This document shows positions 18,501 to 25,692 of a stretch of DNA of 64,000 nt, piece after piece. Below the pieces are notes generated by a model. That model searched no databases. It had not been told where the DNA came from and worked only from the letters and a program-made list of their open reading frames with translations. The translations under genes were made by a program, and so were the position numbers. Source of the DNA: Akkermansiaceae bacterium (GTDB lineage Bacteria > Verrucomicrobiota > Verrucomicrobiia > Verrucomicrobiales > Akkermansiaceae); assembly GCA_019634595.1 (NCBI GenBank), contig JAHCBC010000001.1, positions 1,240,001-1,304,000 of the forward strand, given 5' to 3'. The stretch's first letter is position 1. Each line of letters begins with the position of its first letter.

Positions 18501-19830
18501 CTCCCTGCTGGCGGACTATCAGAGCCGCGAAAAGGGCGGCAACGGCTGGCTGCGCATCCTCACCTTCCGCCCGTCCCTCAACCGCGTGGAGGTGCAGACC
18601 TACTCCCCCACGCTCAACCGCTATGAGACGGACGCGGACAGCCGCTTCAACCTGGATGTGGACCTCTCCGGACGCGGACGGCCCTTCGTGGAGCTGGGAA
18701 GCCGCACCGTCGCCCCCGGCACGTCCTCCCTCACCTGGACCGGCCGCGCCCCCGCCACCCGCTACGAATGGTATGCGGAGGTGAGCGACGGGAAAAGCGT
18801 GACCCGCACGCCCGTGCGGACCTTCACCACCGGCGGCACGCAGTTCCCGCCCAGCGTCTCCTTCACCGCCCCGGCGAACGGCGCGTCCTTCGCGCAGGGA
18901 ACCCCGGTCACGCTGCAGGTGAATGCCACCGACAGCGACGGCACCGTGGCCCGCGTGCGCTACTTTTCCGGCACCACCCCCATCGGTGAGGCGACCGTGG
19001 CTCCCTTCACCTTCATCTGGAACGACGCGCCCCAGGGCATCCACACGCTCATCGCCCGGGCCACGGACAACAGCGGGCTGGAGACCGCCGCCATGCCCGT
19101 GGAGATCGAAGTGACCGCCGCGCCGACCGTGACGCTCACCACCACGGACGGCGATGCGGGCGAGTTCGGGCCGGACCGTTCGCTGGCCTTCCAGGTGGCA
19201 CGGACCGGCTCCCTCACCGGAGATCTGGATGTCCGCTACACCCTTTCCGGAACCGCCTCCCCGGTGGTGGACTTCACCGCGCTGCCGGGAATGGTCCGCA
19301 TCCCGTCCGGACAGGCGGACGCGGCCATCACCACCACCGTCCTGCCGGATGACCTGGCGGAAGGCCCGGAAACCCTCATTCTCACCCTGTCCCCGAACGC
19401 CGCCTACGTGACGGGCACACCGTCTTCCGCCCAGGCCGTCATCCGCGACCGACCGCTGGGCGCGTGGCTCCATGCCCGCGGGCAGACCGCCCACACGGGC
19501 GACCGGGATGGCAACGGCTCGCCGGACCTCATCGACTACTATACAGGCAGTATCTCCGGCATACGCACCATTTCCGCCACCGGCGGCGTCTTCACCGCCA
19601 CCTTCCCCCGCTCGAAGGCGGCGGAGGACGTGACCGGGGAGATCCAGTGGTCGTCCGATCTGGTGACATGGCGGACCTCCGGGCAAGGGGACGGCACCCG
19701 CACCGCGACCATCACCACCCGCACGGTCTCCACCCCGGATGCCGATCCGGAAACCGTGGAGGCCACCCTCACCATCACCGCCGGCCCACCCGCCGACACC
19801 ATTTTCCTCCGCCTGGCAGTCCGCCCATGA
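15595..19830 (+). CDS. Giant secreted LamG / calcineurin-like phosphoesterase / Calx-beta protein
   Basis: 1411 residues with a short signal peptide (MRPLLFSAFIILPLHAA). After an unassigned region (20-340) come an Ig-like domain (355-445), a LamG domain (450-650), and a calcineurin-like metallophosphoesterase at about 728-1018. The last has LPDTQWYS, HLGDITQNGD, VGNHDQT, TTHW and HGGHIAGEGR, i.e. the metal-binding D, D, N, H and H set, so it is probably active. A fibronectin-like segment, a second Ig-like domain (1085-1175), a Calx-beta domain (1178-1285) and a C-terminal module with DRDGNGSPDLIDY follow. The substrate is unknown; a secreted phosphodiesterase or phosphatase anchored to polysaccharide is inferred. 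The stop overlaps the next start (ATGA). Confidence 0.88.
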   Translation: MRPLLFSAFIILPLHAATEFGTIRVRQNNGGNESSSVTLTQAAGGSSSNLVTGGNRGDYNVNLKNTNDPAAGVLISCTAQTIRDDSAVGGPAAGPHHATTAIQTSGTRYYIPVFRSPEGDEANIDVSFVFLPYDTWLGGVAENAENGGNISKLTASPGLTLGTHFTDSTTTEGIYQLRLSPLVANASQNGILLVSGAKNEDNYALSKANTDGTFTIYCHDNGVNGTAYENDPVAFAYLPVSAVGTNRLVAMGRVNGNATTDISGGSFTVTKGGTGQWYIQIPGHSATTGVLIVSPEGGASNNADNIVSAEWDGDNGRWIVESRDLPDVPLQNMSSATEDAFSFAFFSTTANAGTPPTVSLTAPANNTTVRQGTAVTLSATATDDSGVSMVRFYDGEKLISEDRTAPYQFVWSNPPLGFHPINARATDNQGLVTRSSTANLSVTPAPGTGGLFFDGYNDYVNLGKPAAHQLTKFTVECWFRREPGGVSVNSGGLQAIPLIAKGRSDGTGSDFFLGIDEDSGKLAADFKDAAVGENHPLIGSTELTHGVWYHAAASFDGSAWKLYLNGNLEAEGDTGNQAPSPDADRNTTYGSAMNASGTPAGFFLGMMDEVRVWNRARTQAEIRGGMNAAPPSTTGLVTRHSAEEASGTTLTDGSGSGVTGTLTNGVFRTQGAPFNLNVPPDIEPATPTDQQAGVIHDPALTVTTTDPDNSSLTVRWFGRETDGGPLSDFSVVALPDTQWYSENEGGNLAAIFSAQTDWIVAQRNALKIAAVLHLGDITQNGDNPSTSTEQWNNASNAMYRLENPLTTMLPHGIPYSMAVGNHDQTPIGNADGTTTGFNRFFGVHPTTGLNHFRNKPYYGGTSVPDSADNNYITFTAGGLDFIVITFEYDTTPDAEDMAWADALLKSHPNHCGIITTHWTVGTGNPASFSPQGQAIYDALKGNPNLILMHGGHIAGEGRRSDTYQGRTVHSLLADYQSREKGGNGWLRILTFRPSLNRVEVQTYSPTLNRYETDADSRFNLDVDLSGRGRPFVELGSRTVAPGTSSLTWTGRAPATRYEWYAEVSDGKSVTRTPVRTFTTGGTQFPPSVSFTAPANGASFAQGTPVTLQVNATDSDGTVARVRYFSGTTPIGEATVAPFTFIWNDAPQGIHTLIARATDNSGLETAAMPVEIEVTAAPTVTLTTTDGDAGEFGPDRSLAFQVARTGSLTGDLDVRYTLSGTASPVVDFTALPGMVRIPSGQADAAITTTVLPDDLAEGPETLILTLSPNAAYVTGTPSSAQAVIRDRPLGAWLHARGQTAHTGDRDGNGSPDLIDYYTGSISGIRTISATGGVFTATFPRSKAAEDVTGEIQWSSDLVTWRTSGQGDGTRTATITTRTVSTPDADPETVEATLTITAGPPADTIFLRLAVRP

Positions 19831-20684
19831 AGAAGCTCCCATCGTGGCGGCGATCACCGGTCGCCGTCTTCCTCTTCCCTATCTTCCTCTTCTCCGTTCT
19901 CCCCGCCACCGCCCATCCTGACCCCGCCCACAGCCTGGCGGAACTGGACAAGCACCTGGCGGAGACACCGGACGACGCCATGCTCCACCTCCGCCGCGCG
20001 GAGCTGCTGCTGCGGAGGAACCACCCGGACACCGCCCGCCCGTCCGTGGTCCGCGCGCTCGCCCTTTCCCCGGACGATCCGGAGATTGTCCTGATATCCG
20101 TGAGGCTGGCCCATGCGGAAGGCAACCTGCCGCATGCACTGGTCCAGGCGGAGGAAGCAACCCGCCGTTTCCCCGGGTTCCCACCGGCGTGGAAATGGCT
20201 CGCCCGCCTGCGGAAGGAAAGCGGCGACGGAAACGCAGCCATCGCAGCGAAGCTCCGCCATGTCTCGTTCAAGGACGCCGTGGACCCCGGCGACTTCCTG
20301 ACCGCCGCCGCGTGGATCCGGGAGCGGAACCAGGAGGGTGACTCCCTGCTCGCCCTTTCGACACTCGATCAGGCCGTCGCCGTGTTCGGCCCCATCGTCG
20401 CGCTCCAGCAGGCGGCCATCCCGCTGGAGATCTCCCTTTCCCGGCACGAGCAGGCGCTCGCCCGCGTGGCCGCCCTGGTGAAGAAATACGGCCCCTCCGC
20501 TTCCTCCTCCCTGCTGCGTGCGGACATCCACGAAGCCGTCGGCCGCCACGCGGAGGCGGCGGCGGCCTGTGACTCCGCCATCGCCATGCTGGATGCAAGC
20601 GCCGCGGGCAATGATGATCCCCTCACCGCGATCCGGGAAAAAATCCTGGCGAGGAAGGCGGAGAACCTGAGCAAGGTGAGGTAA
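19827..20684 (+). CDS. Secreted TPR-repeat protein
   Basis: 285 residues starting MKKLPSWRRSPVAVFLFPIF, with a signal peptide ending near ATA at 28-29. About six TPR-like helical pairs follow (for example LAELDKHLAETPDDAMLHLR, then RHPDTARPSVVRALALSPDD-type repeats). The ATG overlaps the TGA of the phosphoesterase gene (19827-19830), so the two are very likely translationally coupled and may work together; a protein-binding role is inferred from the TPRs. No enzymatic motif is visible. Confidence 0.8.
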   Translation: MKKLPSWRRSPVAVFLFPIFLFSVLPATAHPDPAHSLAELDKHLAETPDDAMLHLRRAELLLRRNHPDTARPSVVRALALSPDDPEIVLISVRLAHAEGNLPHALVQAEEATRRFPGFPPAWKWLARLRKESGDGNAAIAAKLRHVSFKDAVDPGDFLTAAAWIRERNQEGDSLLALSTLDQAVAVFGPIVALQQAAIPLEISLSRHEQALARVAALVKKYGPSASSSLLRADIHEAVGRHAEAAAACDSAIAMLDASAAGNDDPLTAIREKILARKAENLSKVR

Positions 20685-20854
20685 GGAGGGAGGACATTGC
20701 GGCTACGCCGCTATGTCCGCTTCGCTCCCATTCCTGTCCTCCAACTGCAATCGCGAACTATGGAAAATCTACCGCGAAGCCGCAAAGAAACGCAAAGACA
20801 ACAGATGGGCTTCTTCAAGATTCGCTCTATTGCGGGATTCGCGGCAGCCCCCCT

Positions 20855-21520
20855 TTACTCCTCCAGACCCGCCACCACCTGCGACAGTGAGGACAGCAGG
20901 AATTTTTTGAGCGTTTCCCACCGCAGCGGCTTCCCTTCCAGGAAATACGATTGAGGCACCTTCAGCCGCAGCAGCCCGTAGCGATCCTCCGGATAGTTCA
21001 CCACCAGCCGCTCCATCAGCCCGTTGCCGTCGATTTTCATCACCCTCATCTCCACCCCATTCGCGGACAGCCCGTTCCGCCATCCGTCCGCCACCTCACG
21101 GGCAAATCCATCCCGCACCATCTCCAGCAGCAGTTCCGGCCCGCCTTCCTCCGTGTGGATCATCACGTGCAACACCCGGTGGTTCCGCGTCAGATCCTCC
21201 GTGACGCGGGATCTCAACGCCAGCCGGTAGGGCCGCTCATGACGGTCCACCAGCTTCGCCCGGGTCGCTTCCGGCAGCTTGCCTGAAAAATTGCTCCACC
21301 GCAGATCCCCCTCCTCGTTCAGGTCGATCAACAGCCGCGTCACATCTCCATGGACCAGAGGCGTGCGGAACTTCATCGAAAACCCCTGCGCCAGATTCAG
21401 CGCCCCCGGATCCCATCCTTTGATCGAGGTCACGATTTCCTCCGACCCCTTGAACGTCTCGCGGAACGCCTCCGGCACGGCACAGGTGGCGTGTTCGCAA
21501 CTGAACAAACAAGAGATCAT
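20855..21520 (-). CDS. N-formylglutamate amidohydrolase-like protein
   Basis: 221 residues starting MISCLFSCEHATCAVPEAFR. The SCEH near the N-terminus, 'GWDPGALNLAQGF', 'RLLIDLNEEGDLRWSNFSGKL' and 'VMIHTEEGG' follow the order of the N-formylglutamate amidohydrolase (FGase) family, whose zinc-dependent members cleave N-formyl-glutamate in histidine breakdown or related amides. There is no hut context here, so the substrate is uncertain. The frame continues upstream to 21589, but the family N-terminus begins at the ATG at 21520. The 170-bp gap on its left (20685-20854) holds a small GC hairpin and no gene. Confidence 0.75.
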   Translation of the reverse strand: MISCLFSCEHATCAVPEAFRETFKGSEEIVTSIKGWDPGALNLAQGFSMKFRTPLVHGDVTRLLIDLNEEGDLRWSNFSGKLPEATRAKLVDRHERPYRLALRSRVTEDLTRNHRVLHVMIHTEEGGPELLLEMVRDGFAREVADGWRNGLSANGVEMRVMKIDGNGLMERLVVNYPEDRYGLLRLKVPQSYFLEGKPLRWETLKKFLLSSLSQVVAGLEE

Positions 21521-21598
21521 GCGAACAGTATTTCCGGAACCGTCAACGCTCTCAAGCACTTTTCGGTGAAGGACCGCCGGGCATGCCAATGCTCCGGA

Positions 21599-21669
21599 CT
21601 GGGACCGCGGAATTTATTCCGCCACGTGGAATCCGGCGAAGCCAAGCGGGATGAATCCCGCGGTCCCAG
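21599..21669. repeat. REP-like inverted repeat (family 3)
   Basis: CTGGGACCGCGG (21599-21610) is the exact reverse complement of CCGCGGTCCCAG (21658-21669). The inner arms GGAATTTATTCC and GGGATGAATCCC are themselves nearly palindromic. There is no T run on either side, so it is not a typical terminator. It lies between two divergently oriented genes. Confidence 0.75.
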
Positions 21670-21729
21670 TAACGCCAGCTACCTATTTCCCCGCTCGCCT
21701 GACGGAGGAAAAACCTCCACTCTCCAGTC

Positions 21730-22461
21730 ATGGATTTCCCCTTCAAACCCGTCCTGACCCTGGCGGTCACCGCATTTCTCGTCTCCTGCGGCGCGCCTTC
21801 CGGCACCGGATCGTCCTCCGGGCGCGACCACTGGGGCCACCGTCCCGGCCCGAAGGGATTCCGCACCGTCATCATCGACGCCGGCCACGGCGGAAAGGAC
21901 CCAGGGGCAGTCAGCAGGCACACAGGCCAGCAGGAAAAAGAACTGGCCCTGGACACGGCCAAGCGCATCAAGGCGGAACTGGGCGGCTTCCGCACCATCC
22001 TCATGCGCTCCGGAGACGAGTTCATCGACCTGGATGACCGGGTCGTCCGCGCCAACCACCATGGGGACGCCATCCTCATCAGCGTCCACTACAACAGCGG
22101 ACCGTCCGGCATCCGCGGGCCGGAGACTTACTACTGGCGGGTGGACAGCCACGGACTGGCCGTGCGCCTGCAGCGGGCCATGGCCGGCGTCAGCCCGTCG
22201 GAATCAGGAAACCGCGGGCTGGTCCGCCGCCGCCTCCGCCTCACCCGGAATCCGGAAATCCCCTGCGTCCTGATCGAGTGCGGCTACCTCAGCAACCCCG
22301 CGGAGGCCCGCCTCGCCCAGTCCCCCGCCTACCGCGAAAAGCTCGCCAAGGCCATCGCCGGGGCGATCAAAACCCAGGCCGCCATCGGCGACTCCGGCAC
22401 CGGCCCCCTGCCGCCACCCATCAACGCCCCGATGAGCCGCCCGACGGACGCGCCGGAGTGA
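21730..22461 (+). CDS. N-acetylmuramoyl-L-alanine amidase, lipoprotein
   Basis: 243 residues. The N-terminus MDFPFKPVLTLAVTAFLVSC is a lipoprotein signal with the lipobox cysteine at residue 20. Residues about 45-220 are an Amidase_3 domain: VIIDAGHGGKDPGA (zinc His), KELALD (zinc Glu), SVHYNS (zinc His) and the catalytic Glu in VLIECGYLSN. These zinc amidases cut the bond between N-acetylmuramic acid and L-alanine of peptidoglycan. As a lipoprotein with no SH3 or LysM domain it is probably outer-membrane bound and works in wall turnover or cell separation. The rplM promoter follows about 50 bp downstream. Confidence 0.92.
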   Translation: MDFPFKPVLTLAVTAFLVSCGAPSGTGSSSGRDHWGHRPGPKGFRTVIIDAGHGGKDPGAVSRHTGQQEKELALDTAKRIKAELGGFRTILMRSGDEFIDLDDRVVRANHHGDAILISVHYNSGPSGIRGPETYYWRVDSHGLAVRLQRAMAGVSPSESGNRGLVRRRLRLTRNPEIPCVLIECGYLSNPAEARLAQSPAYREKLAKAIAGAIKTQAAIGDSGTGPLPPPINAPMSRPTDAPE

Positions 22462-22509
22462 AATCGCCCGCTTTCCGTGAAAATCCCGCCCGGTCGGAAT
22501 ATTTCCCGG

Positions 22510-22538
22510 TTGACAGCACAAAGCCCGCTCCCTAGTTT
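22510..22538 (+). promoter_or_regulatory. Sigma-70-type promoter of rplM-rpsI
   Basis: TTGACA (22510-22515), a 17-bp spacer and TAGTTT (22533-22538), about 48 bp before the rplM ATG. This is the clearest promoter in the window and serves as a local reference for the -10/-35 type. Confidence 0.75.
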
Positions 22539-22585
22539 GCCCGCCCCTCCGCCGAACCGCGCGGAGATTTCCTTATTTGACGCAC

Positions 22586-23017
22586 ATGAAGACGTTTTCC
22601 GCCAAGCCGCACGAAGTCGAGCGCAAGTGGTATGTGATCGACGCCAAGGGCAAGGTCCTCGGCCAGGTCGCCGTGGAGGCAGCCCGGCTGCTTCGCGGCA
22701 AGCACAAGCCCACTTTCACCACCCACGTTGACACCGGCGATTTCGTCGTCGTCATCAACGCCGATCAGGTCGTCCTGTCCGGAACCAAGGAAACCTCGAA
22801 GATCTACACCCGTTTCTCCGGTTACGTCGGTGGCCAGAAGGTCGAAACCCCTGCCAAAGTCCGCGAGCGCCGTCCGGTCCTCCTCGTCGAACGCGCCGTC
22901 TGGGGCATGATCCCGAAAAACCGCCTCGGCCGCGCCCAGTATGGCAAGCTCAAGGTCTATGCAGGTGAGTCCCACCCGCACGAAGCCCAGGCTCCGGTCG
23001 CCTACGCCGTCAAATAA
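22586..23017 (+). CDS. rplM: 50S ribosomal protein L13
   Basis: 143 residues starting [20 protein letters not shown]. The family hallmarks [47 protein letters not shown] and [13 protein letters not shown] are all present and the length is normal. L13 is an early assembly protein of the large subunit. The first cistron of the conserved rplM-rpsI operon, it has its own promoter at 22510. The start is the ATG at 22586; a TTG nine bases upstream is less likely. Confidence 0.98.
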   Translation: MKTFSAKPHEVERKWYVIDAKGKVLGQVAVEAARLLRGKHKPTFTTHVDTGDFVVVINADQVVLSGTKETSKIYTRFSGYVGGQKVETPAKVRERRPVLLVERAVWGMIPKNRLGRAQYGKLKVYAGESHPHEAQAPVAYAVK

Positions 23018-23036
23018 TTCCAAATAACGACCTCTC

Positions 23037-23432
23037 ATGTCCGCCACCGCAACTCAAAACGCCACCGGCCGCCGCAAGACCGCCGTGGCCCACGTCTGGC
23101 TCTCCGAAGGCACCGGCCAGATCATCATCAACGACCGCTCGTTCGAAGAGTACCTTCCGACCGTCGAGCTGCAGAACGCCATCCTCGGACCGTTCCAGCA
23201 CGTCGCAGCGGTGAACAAGTTCGACCTCAAGGTCGTCGTCAAAGGCGGCGGCATCCACGGCCAGGCCATCGCCATCCGCCACGCGATCGCCCGCGCCCTC
23301 ACCAAGGTCGATCCGGAAAACCGCAAGCTCGTCAAGCCCCTCGGCTACCTCACCCGTGACCCTCGTATGAAGGAACGGAAAAAGGCTGGTCAACCGGGCG
23401 CACGCGCACGCTTCCAGTTCTCCAAGCGCTGA
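23037..23432 (+). CDS. rpsI: 30S ribosomal protein S9
   Basis: 131 residues with the typical TGRRKTAVAHVWL start, GGGIHGQAIAIRHAIARAL core and the strongly basic C-terminus ending in RARFQFSKR, which reaches the P-site tRNA in the ribosome. It lies 19 bp after rplM, in the usual order, and is followed by a strong terminator at 23459. Confidence 0.98.
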   Translation: MSATATQNATGRRKTAVAHVWLSEGTGQIIINDRSFEEYLPTVELQNAILGPFQHVAAVNKFDLKVVVKGGGIHGQAIAIRHAIARALTKVDPENRKLVKPLGYLTRDPRMKERKKAGQPGARARFQFSKR

Positions 23433-23458
23433 TCCGCTGGAACAGGACTTTCAGAAAG

Positions 23459-23487
23459 CCGCATCCCTCACCGGATGCGGTTTTTTT
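23459..23487 (+). terminator. Terminator of the rplM-rpsI operon
   Basis: CCGCATCC (23459-23466) and GGATGCGG (23473-23480) form a perfect 8-bp stem with a CTCACC loop, followed by seven T (23481-23487). It lies 26 bp after the rpsI stop codon. Confidence 0.92.
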
Positions 23488-23495
23488 GTGCCATC

Positions 23496-23723
23496 GTGGC
23501 TGGGGCATCCTGCCTCAATGGAGCGAAGCGACATGGCGGCCCTGCTGCGTCTTCCACAAGGCCGCAAACCGTTGCCGGGGCGTCCCGCCCCGAACCACTG
23601 CCCGTTCATGAACAATGGAGTGCTCTCAAACCTAGTGTGATCTTCCATGGGGAGCCATCCCAGCAGAAGACCGGAGCAGGATGCTCCGGCAACGGCCTGG
23701 GCCAAGATGGCCCAGCCACATTC
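23496..23723. repeat. REP-like elements of family 1, inverted pair
   Basis: A reverse copy (GTGGCTGGGGCATCCTGCC from 23496; GTTGCCGGGGCGTCCCGCCC to 23592), interrupted by about 45 bp, faces a forward copy at 23671-23723. The forward copy contains GGAGCAGGATGCTCC and TGGGCCAAGATGGCCCA; in the latter both stem halves have changed together relative to the 5242 copy, keeping the palindrome. The element ends six bases before the ftsW stop. No gene is visible in 23433-23728. Confidence 0.85.
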
Positions 23724-23728
23724 CCCGC

Positions 23729-24877
23729 TCACAGCCTCACGGAAAGCCGGGTATCCTTGCCCAGCGGGAAGGCGCTCGGTGGAGCTTGGTTGGAGACGCG
23801 GTGGATGCCCACCAGCAACCCCACCGCCGCAAGGCTGAACACCAGGCTCGTCCCGCCGTAGCTCACGAAGGGCAGCGGCAGGCCGTCGTTCGGCAGCACC
23901 GCAGTGGTCACGCCGATGTTCACCATCGCGGGAACCACGATCACCGCCGTCAGGCCGATGGCCAGGCAGCGGTTGAAGACATTCGTCGCCTGCACGGCGA
24001 TGGCCGTGCCCGCCACCGCAATGAGGACGTAGCAGACGATCACGCCGAGCGTGAACGGCAGGCCCAGCTCCTCACCGATGACGGGGAAAATGAAGTCGAT
24101 GTGGGCGAAGGTCAGCGTGCCGAATTTCTCCACCCCGTTGCCGAGGCCCACGCCCCACGGGCCGCCGTTGCCCAGCGCCAGCAGAGCGCGCCATTGCTGC
24201 ATCCCCTTGTCCAGTTGGTGCACGGGATTCTCAAGGTCCAGCCACGCCTCGATCCGCGACCAGCGGTTCTGGTTGTTGTAGACGTAGACCGAAGCCAGCG
24301 AGATCACGCCGAGCGCCGTCGGGATGATGAAGGACAGCCGGGTGCCGATGGCGTAGAGGACCGCACCCGCAGCGACGGAGAGGGAAAGCGCCGTGCCGAC
24401 GTCCGTTTCCGCCGCGATGGCCAGGATCGGGCACCCGACGATGATGCCGGGGATGACAAAGCCACGCCAGAAGGTGGACACTTCCGTCTGCCAGCGGGCG
24501 AACCACGCGGCCAGCGACATGACCGTGACGATCTTCGCCAGTTCGGAAGGCTGGAACTGACCCACCAGCGGGACCTGGATCCAGCGCTTCGAGCCGTAGA
24601 TCTCCACGCTGATGCCCGGCACGAAGCAGAGCAGCAGCAGCACCAGGGAGCCGATCCACATCCACGGCACCAGTTTCCGCATCCACTCTCCCGGCATGAA
24701 TGCCGCCACCACGGCGAGCACCAGGCCGACCACCACCATGATCGTCTGCTTGCGCAGGAACATGTAGGACTCATCCACACCCCGCACCCAGGCGCTGGTG
24801 CTGGCCAGCATGACCAGGCCGAGCGCCACAAGCGCGGCGACGGCCAGACAGAGGAGGATGGAGGCGTGGCGGAACAT
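23729..24877 (-). CDS. ftsW: Peptidoglycan glycosyltransferase FtsW (SEDS family)
   Basis: 382 residues, about ten membrane helices. SEDS signatures are present: YGSKRWIQVPLVGQFQPSELAK, the extracellular loop GGPWGVGLGNGVEKFGTL...AHIDFIFPVIGEELG, and the C-terminal LPLPFVSYGGTSL. SEDS proteins polymerise lipid II together with a class B penicillin-binding protein, here plausibly FtsI of the same operon. It is FtsW rather than RodA by its place in the dcw cluster. Last visible gene of the cluster; its stop abuts the REP pair, and the ribosomal operon converges from the other side. Confidence 0.93.
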   Translation of the reverse strand: MFRHASILLCLAVAALVALGLVMLASTSAWVRGVDESYMFLRKQTIMVVVGLVLAVVAAFMPGEWMRKLVPWMWIGSLVLLLLCFVPGISVEIYGSKRWIQVPLVGQFQPSELAKIVTVMSLAAWFARWQTEVSTFWRGFVIPGIIVGCPILAIAAETDVGTALSLSVAAGAVLYAIGTRLSFIIPTALGVISLASVYVYNNQNRWSRIEAWLDLENPVHQLDKGMQQWRALLALGNGGPWGVGLGNGVEKFGTLTFAHIDFIFPVIGEELGLPFTLGVIVCYVLIAVAGTAIAVQATNVFNRCLAIGLTAVIVVPAMVNIGVTTAVLPNDGLPLPFVSYGGTSLVFSLAAVGLLVGIHRVSNQAPPSAFPLGKDTRLSVRL

Positions 24878-24884
24878 CAGCGGA

Positions 24885-25676
24885 TCAGGGGATCGTGAGG
24901 GTCATGCCCAGTTTCAGCTTCTTGGGATCGGTGATGCCGTTGGCTTTCATGAGGGCGTTCTGGTCCACCTTGAACTTGTTCGAGATGCGCCAGATGTTGT
25001 CGCCGGCCTTCACCACGTACTTCTGGCCGGAGGCACCGGAAGTCCTCACCGGAGGGGTGGCGGCGACCGTCTGCCGTGCAGCGGGTGCTCCACCCGCCGG
25101 GCGGACGAGCTGGGCGCGCGGCGCGCCCGCCGTTTCAACCGGCACGGCTTCCACCAGACCGGTGTCCTGGATCGTCTCCGGGTTCGTGATCGCCTGCACC
25201 TCGGGCGGTGTCATGGCCACCACCTTGCGGGGAGGGATTTTCATCAAGAGGCTGGGGACGATATCCACGTGGTTGTTCGCGGCGCGGAGATCCGCGACAT
25301 CCACCTCATATTCCGCGGCGATCTTGTCGTAGTTGTCGCCCACCTTCACGCGGTGGACCTGACCGCCGTCGGACAGCTTGGGCAGTTCCCGGGCCGGAGC
25401 CGCCACCACGGCTTTCTTCACCACCGCTTCCGTCGCGGGTGCCCCCTTGTCGAGGAACTTCTGGTGGAAGAAGATCAGCCCGATGACCACGATGTGGATC
25501 AGGAAGATGATGGTGAGCGCGCGGGAGATCTTCGAGCTGTGGTCCTCATGCTCGAACATGTCGTCCGCGGCCGCGGTCGCGGCGCGTTGTTTGCGGCTGC
25601 GGGTGACGGCGCTCAGACGCCGGAAGATGCCCTTGCTGGCAGGAGTGCGTTTGACTGGAAGGGTGTGAGGTTTCAT
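24885..25676 (-). CDS. Membrane-anchored protein with two LysM domains
   Basis: 263 residues: a basic cytoplasmic tail (1-50), one membrane helix (about 53-72, ALTIIFLIHIVVIGLIFF), a first LysM (105-155, HRVKVGDNYDKIAAEYEVD), a Pro/Ala/Thr-rich linker (160-212) and a C-terminal LysM (215-263, YVVKAGDNIWRISNKFKVD). LysM domains bind the glycan backbone of peptidoglycan. There is no amidase, NlpC/P60 or peptidase domain, so it is a binding or scaffold protein. Its place between murD and ftsW, 16 bp and 7 bp from its neighbours, implies a role in septal wall synthesis. The start is the ATG at 25676; the open frame upstream overlaps murD. Confidence 0.87.
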   Translation of the reverse strand: MKPHTLPVKRTPASKGIFRRLSAVTRSRKQRAATAAADDMFEHEDHSSKISRALTIIFLIHIVVIGLIFFHQKFLDKGAPATEAVVKKAVVAAPARELPKLSDGGQVHRVKVGDNYDKIAAEYEVDVADLRAANNHVDIVPSLLMKIPPRKVVAMTPPEVQAITNPETIQDTGLVEAVPVETAGAPRAQLVRPAGGAPAARQTVAATPPVRTSGASGQKYVVKAGDNIWRISNKFKVDQNALMKANGITDPKKLKLGMTLTIP

Positions 25677-25692
25677 GGGTGGATATGAACGA

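Noticed and set aside
16123..19857. A 1244-codon open frame on the minus strand opposite the 1411-aa protein
   Set aside because: Same composition artefact; no recognisable motif, while the plus strand has complete LamG and phosphoesterase motifs.
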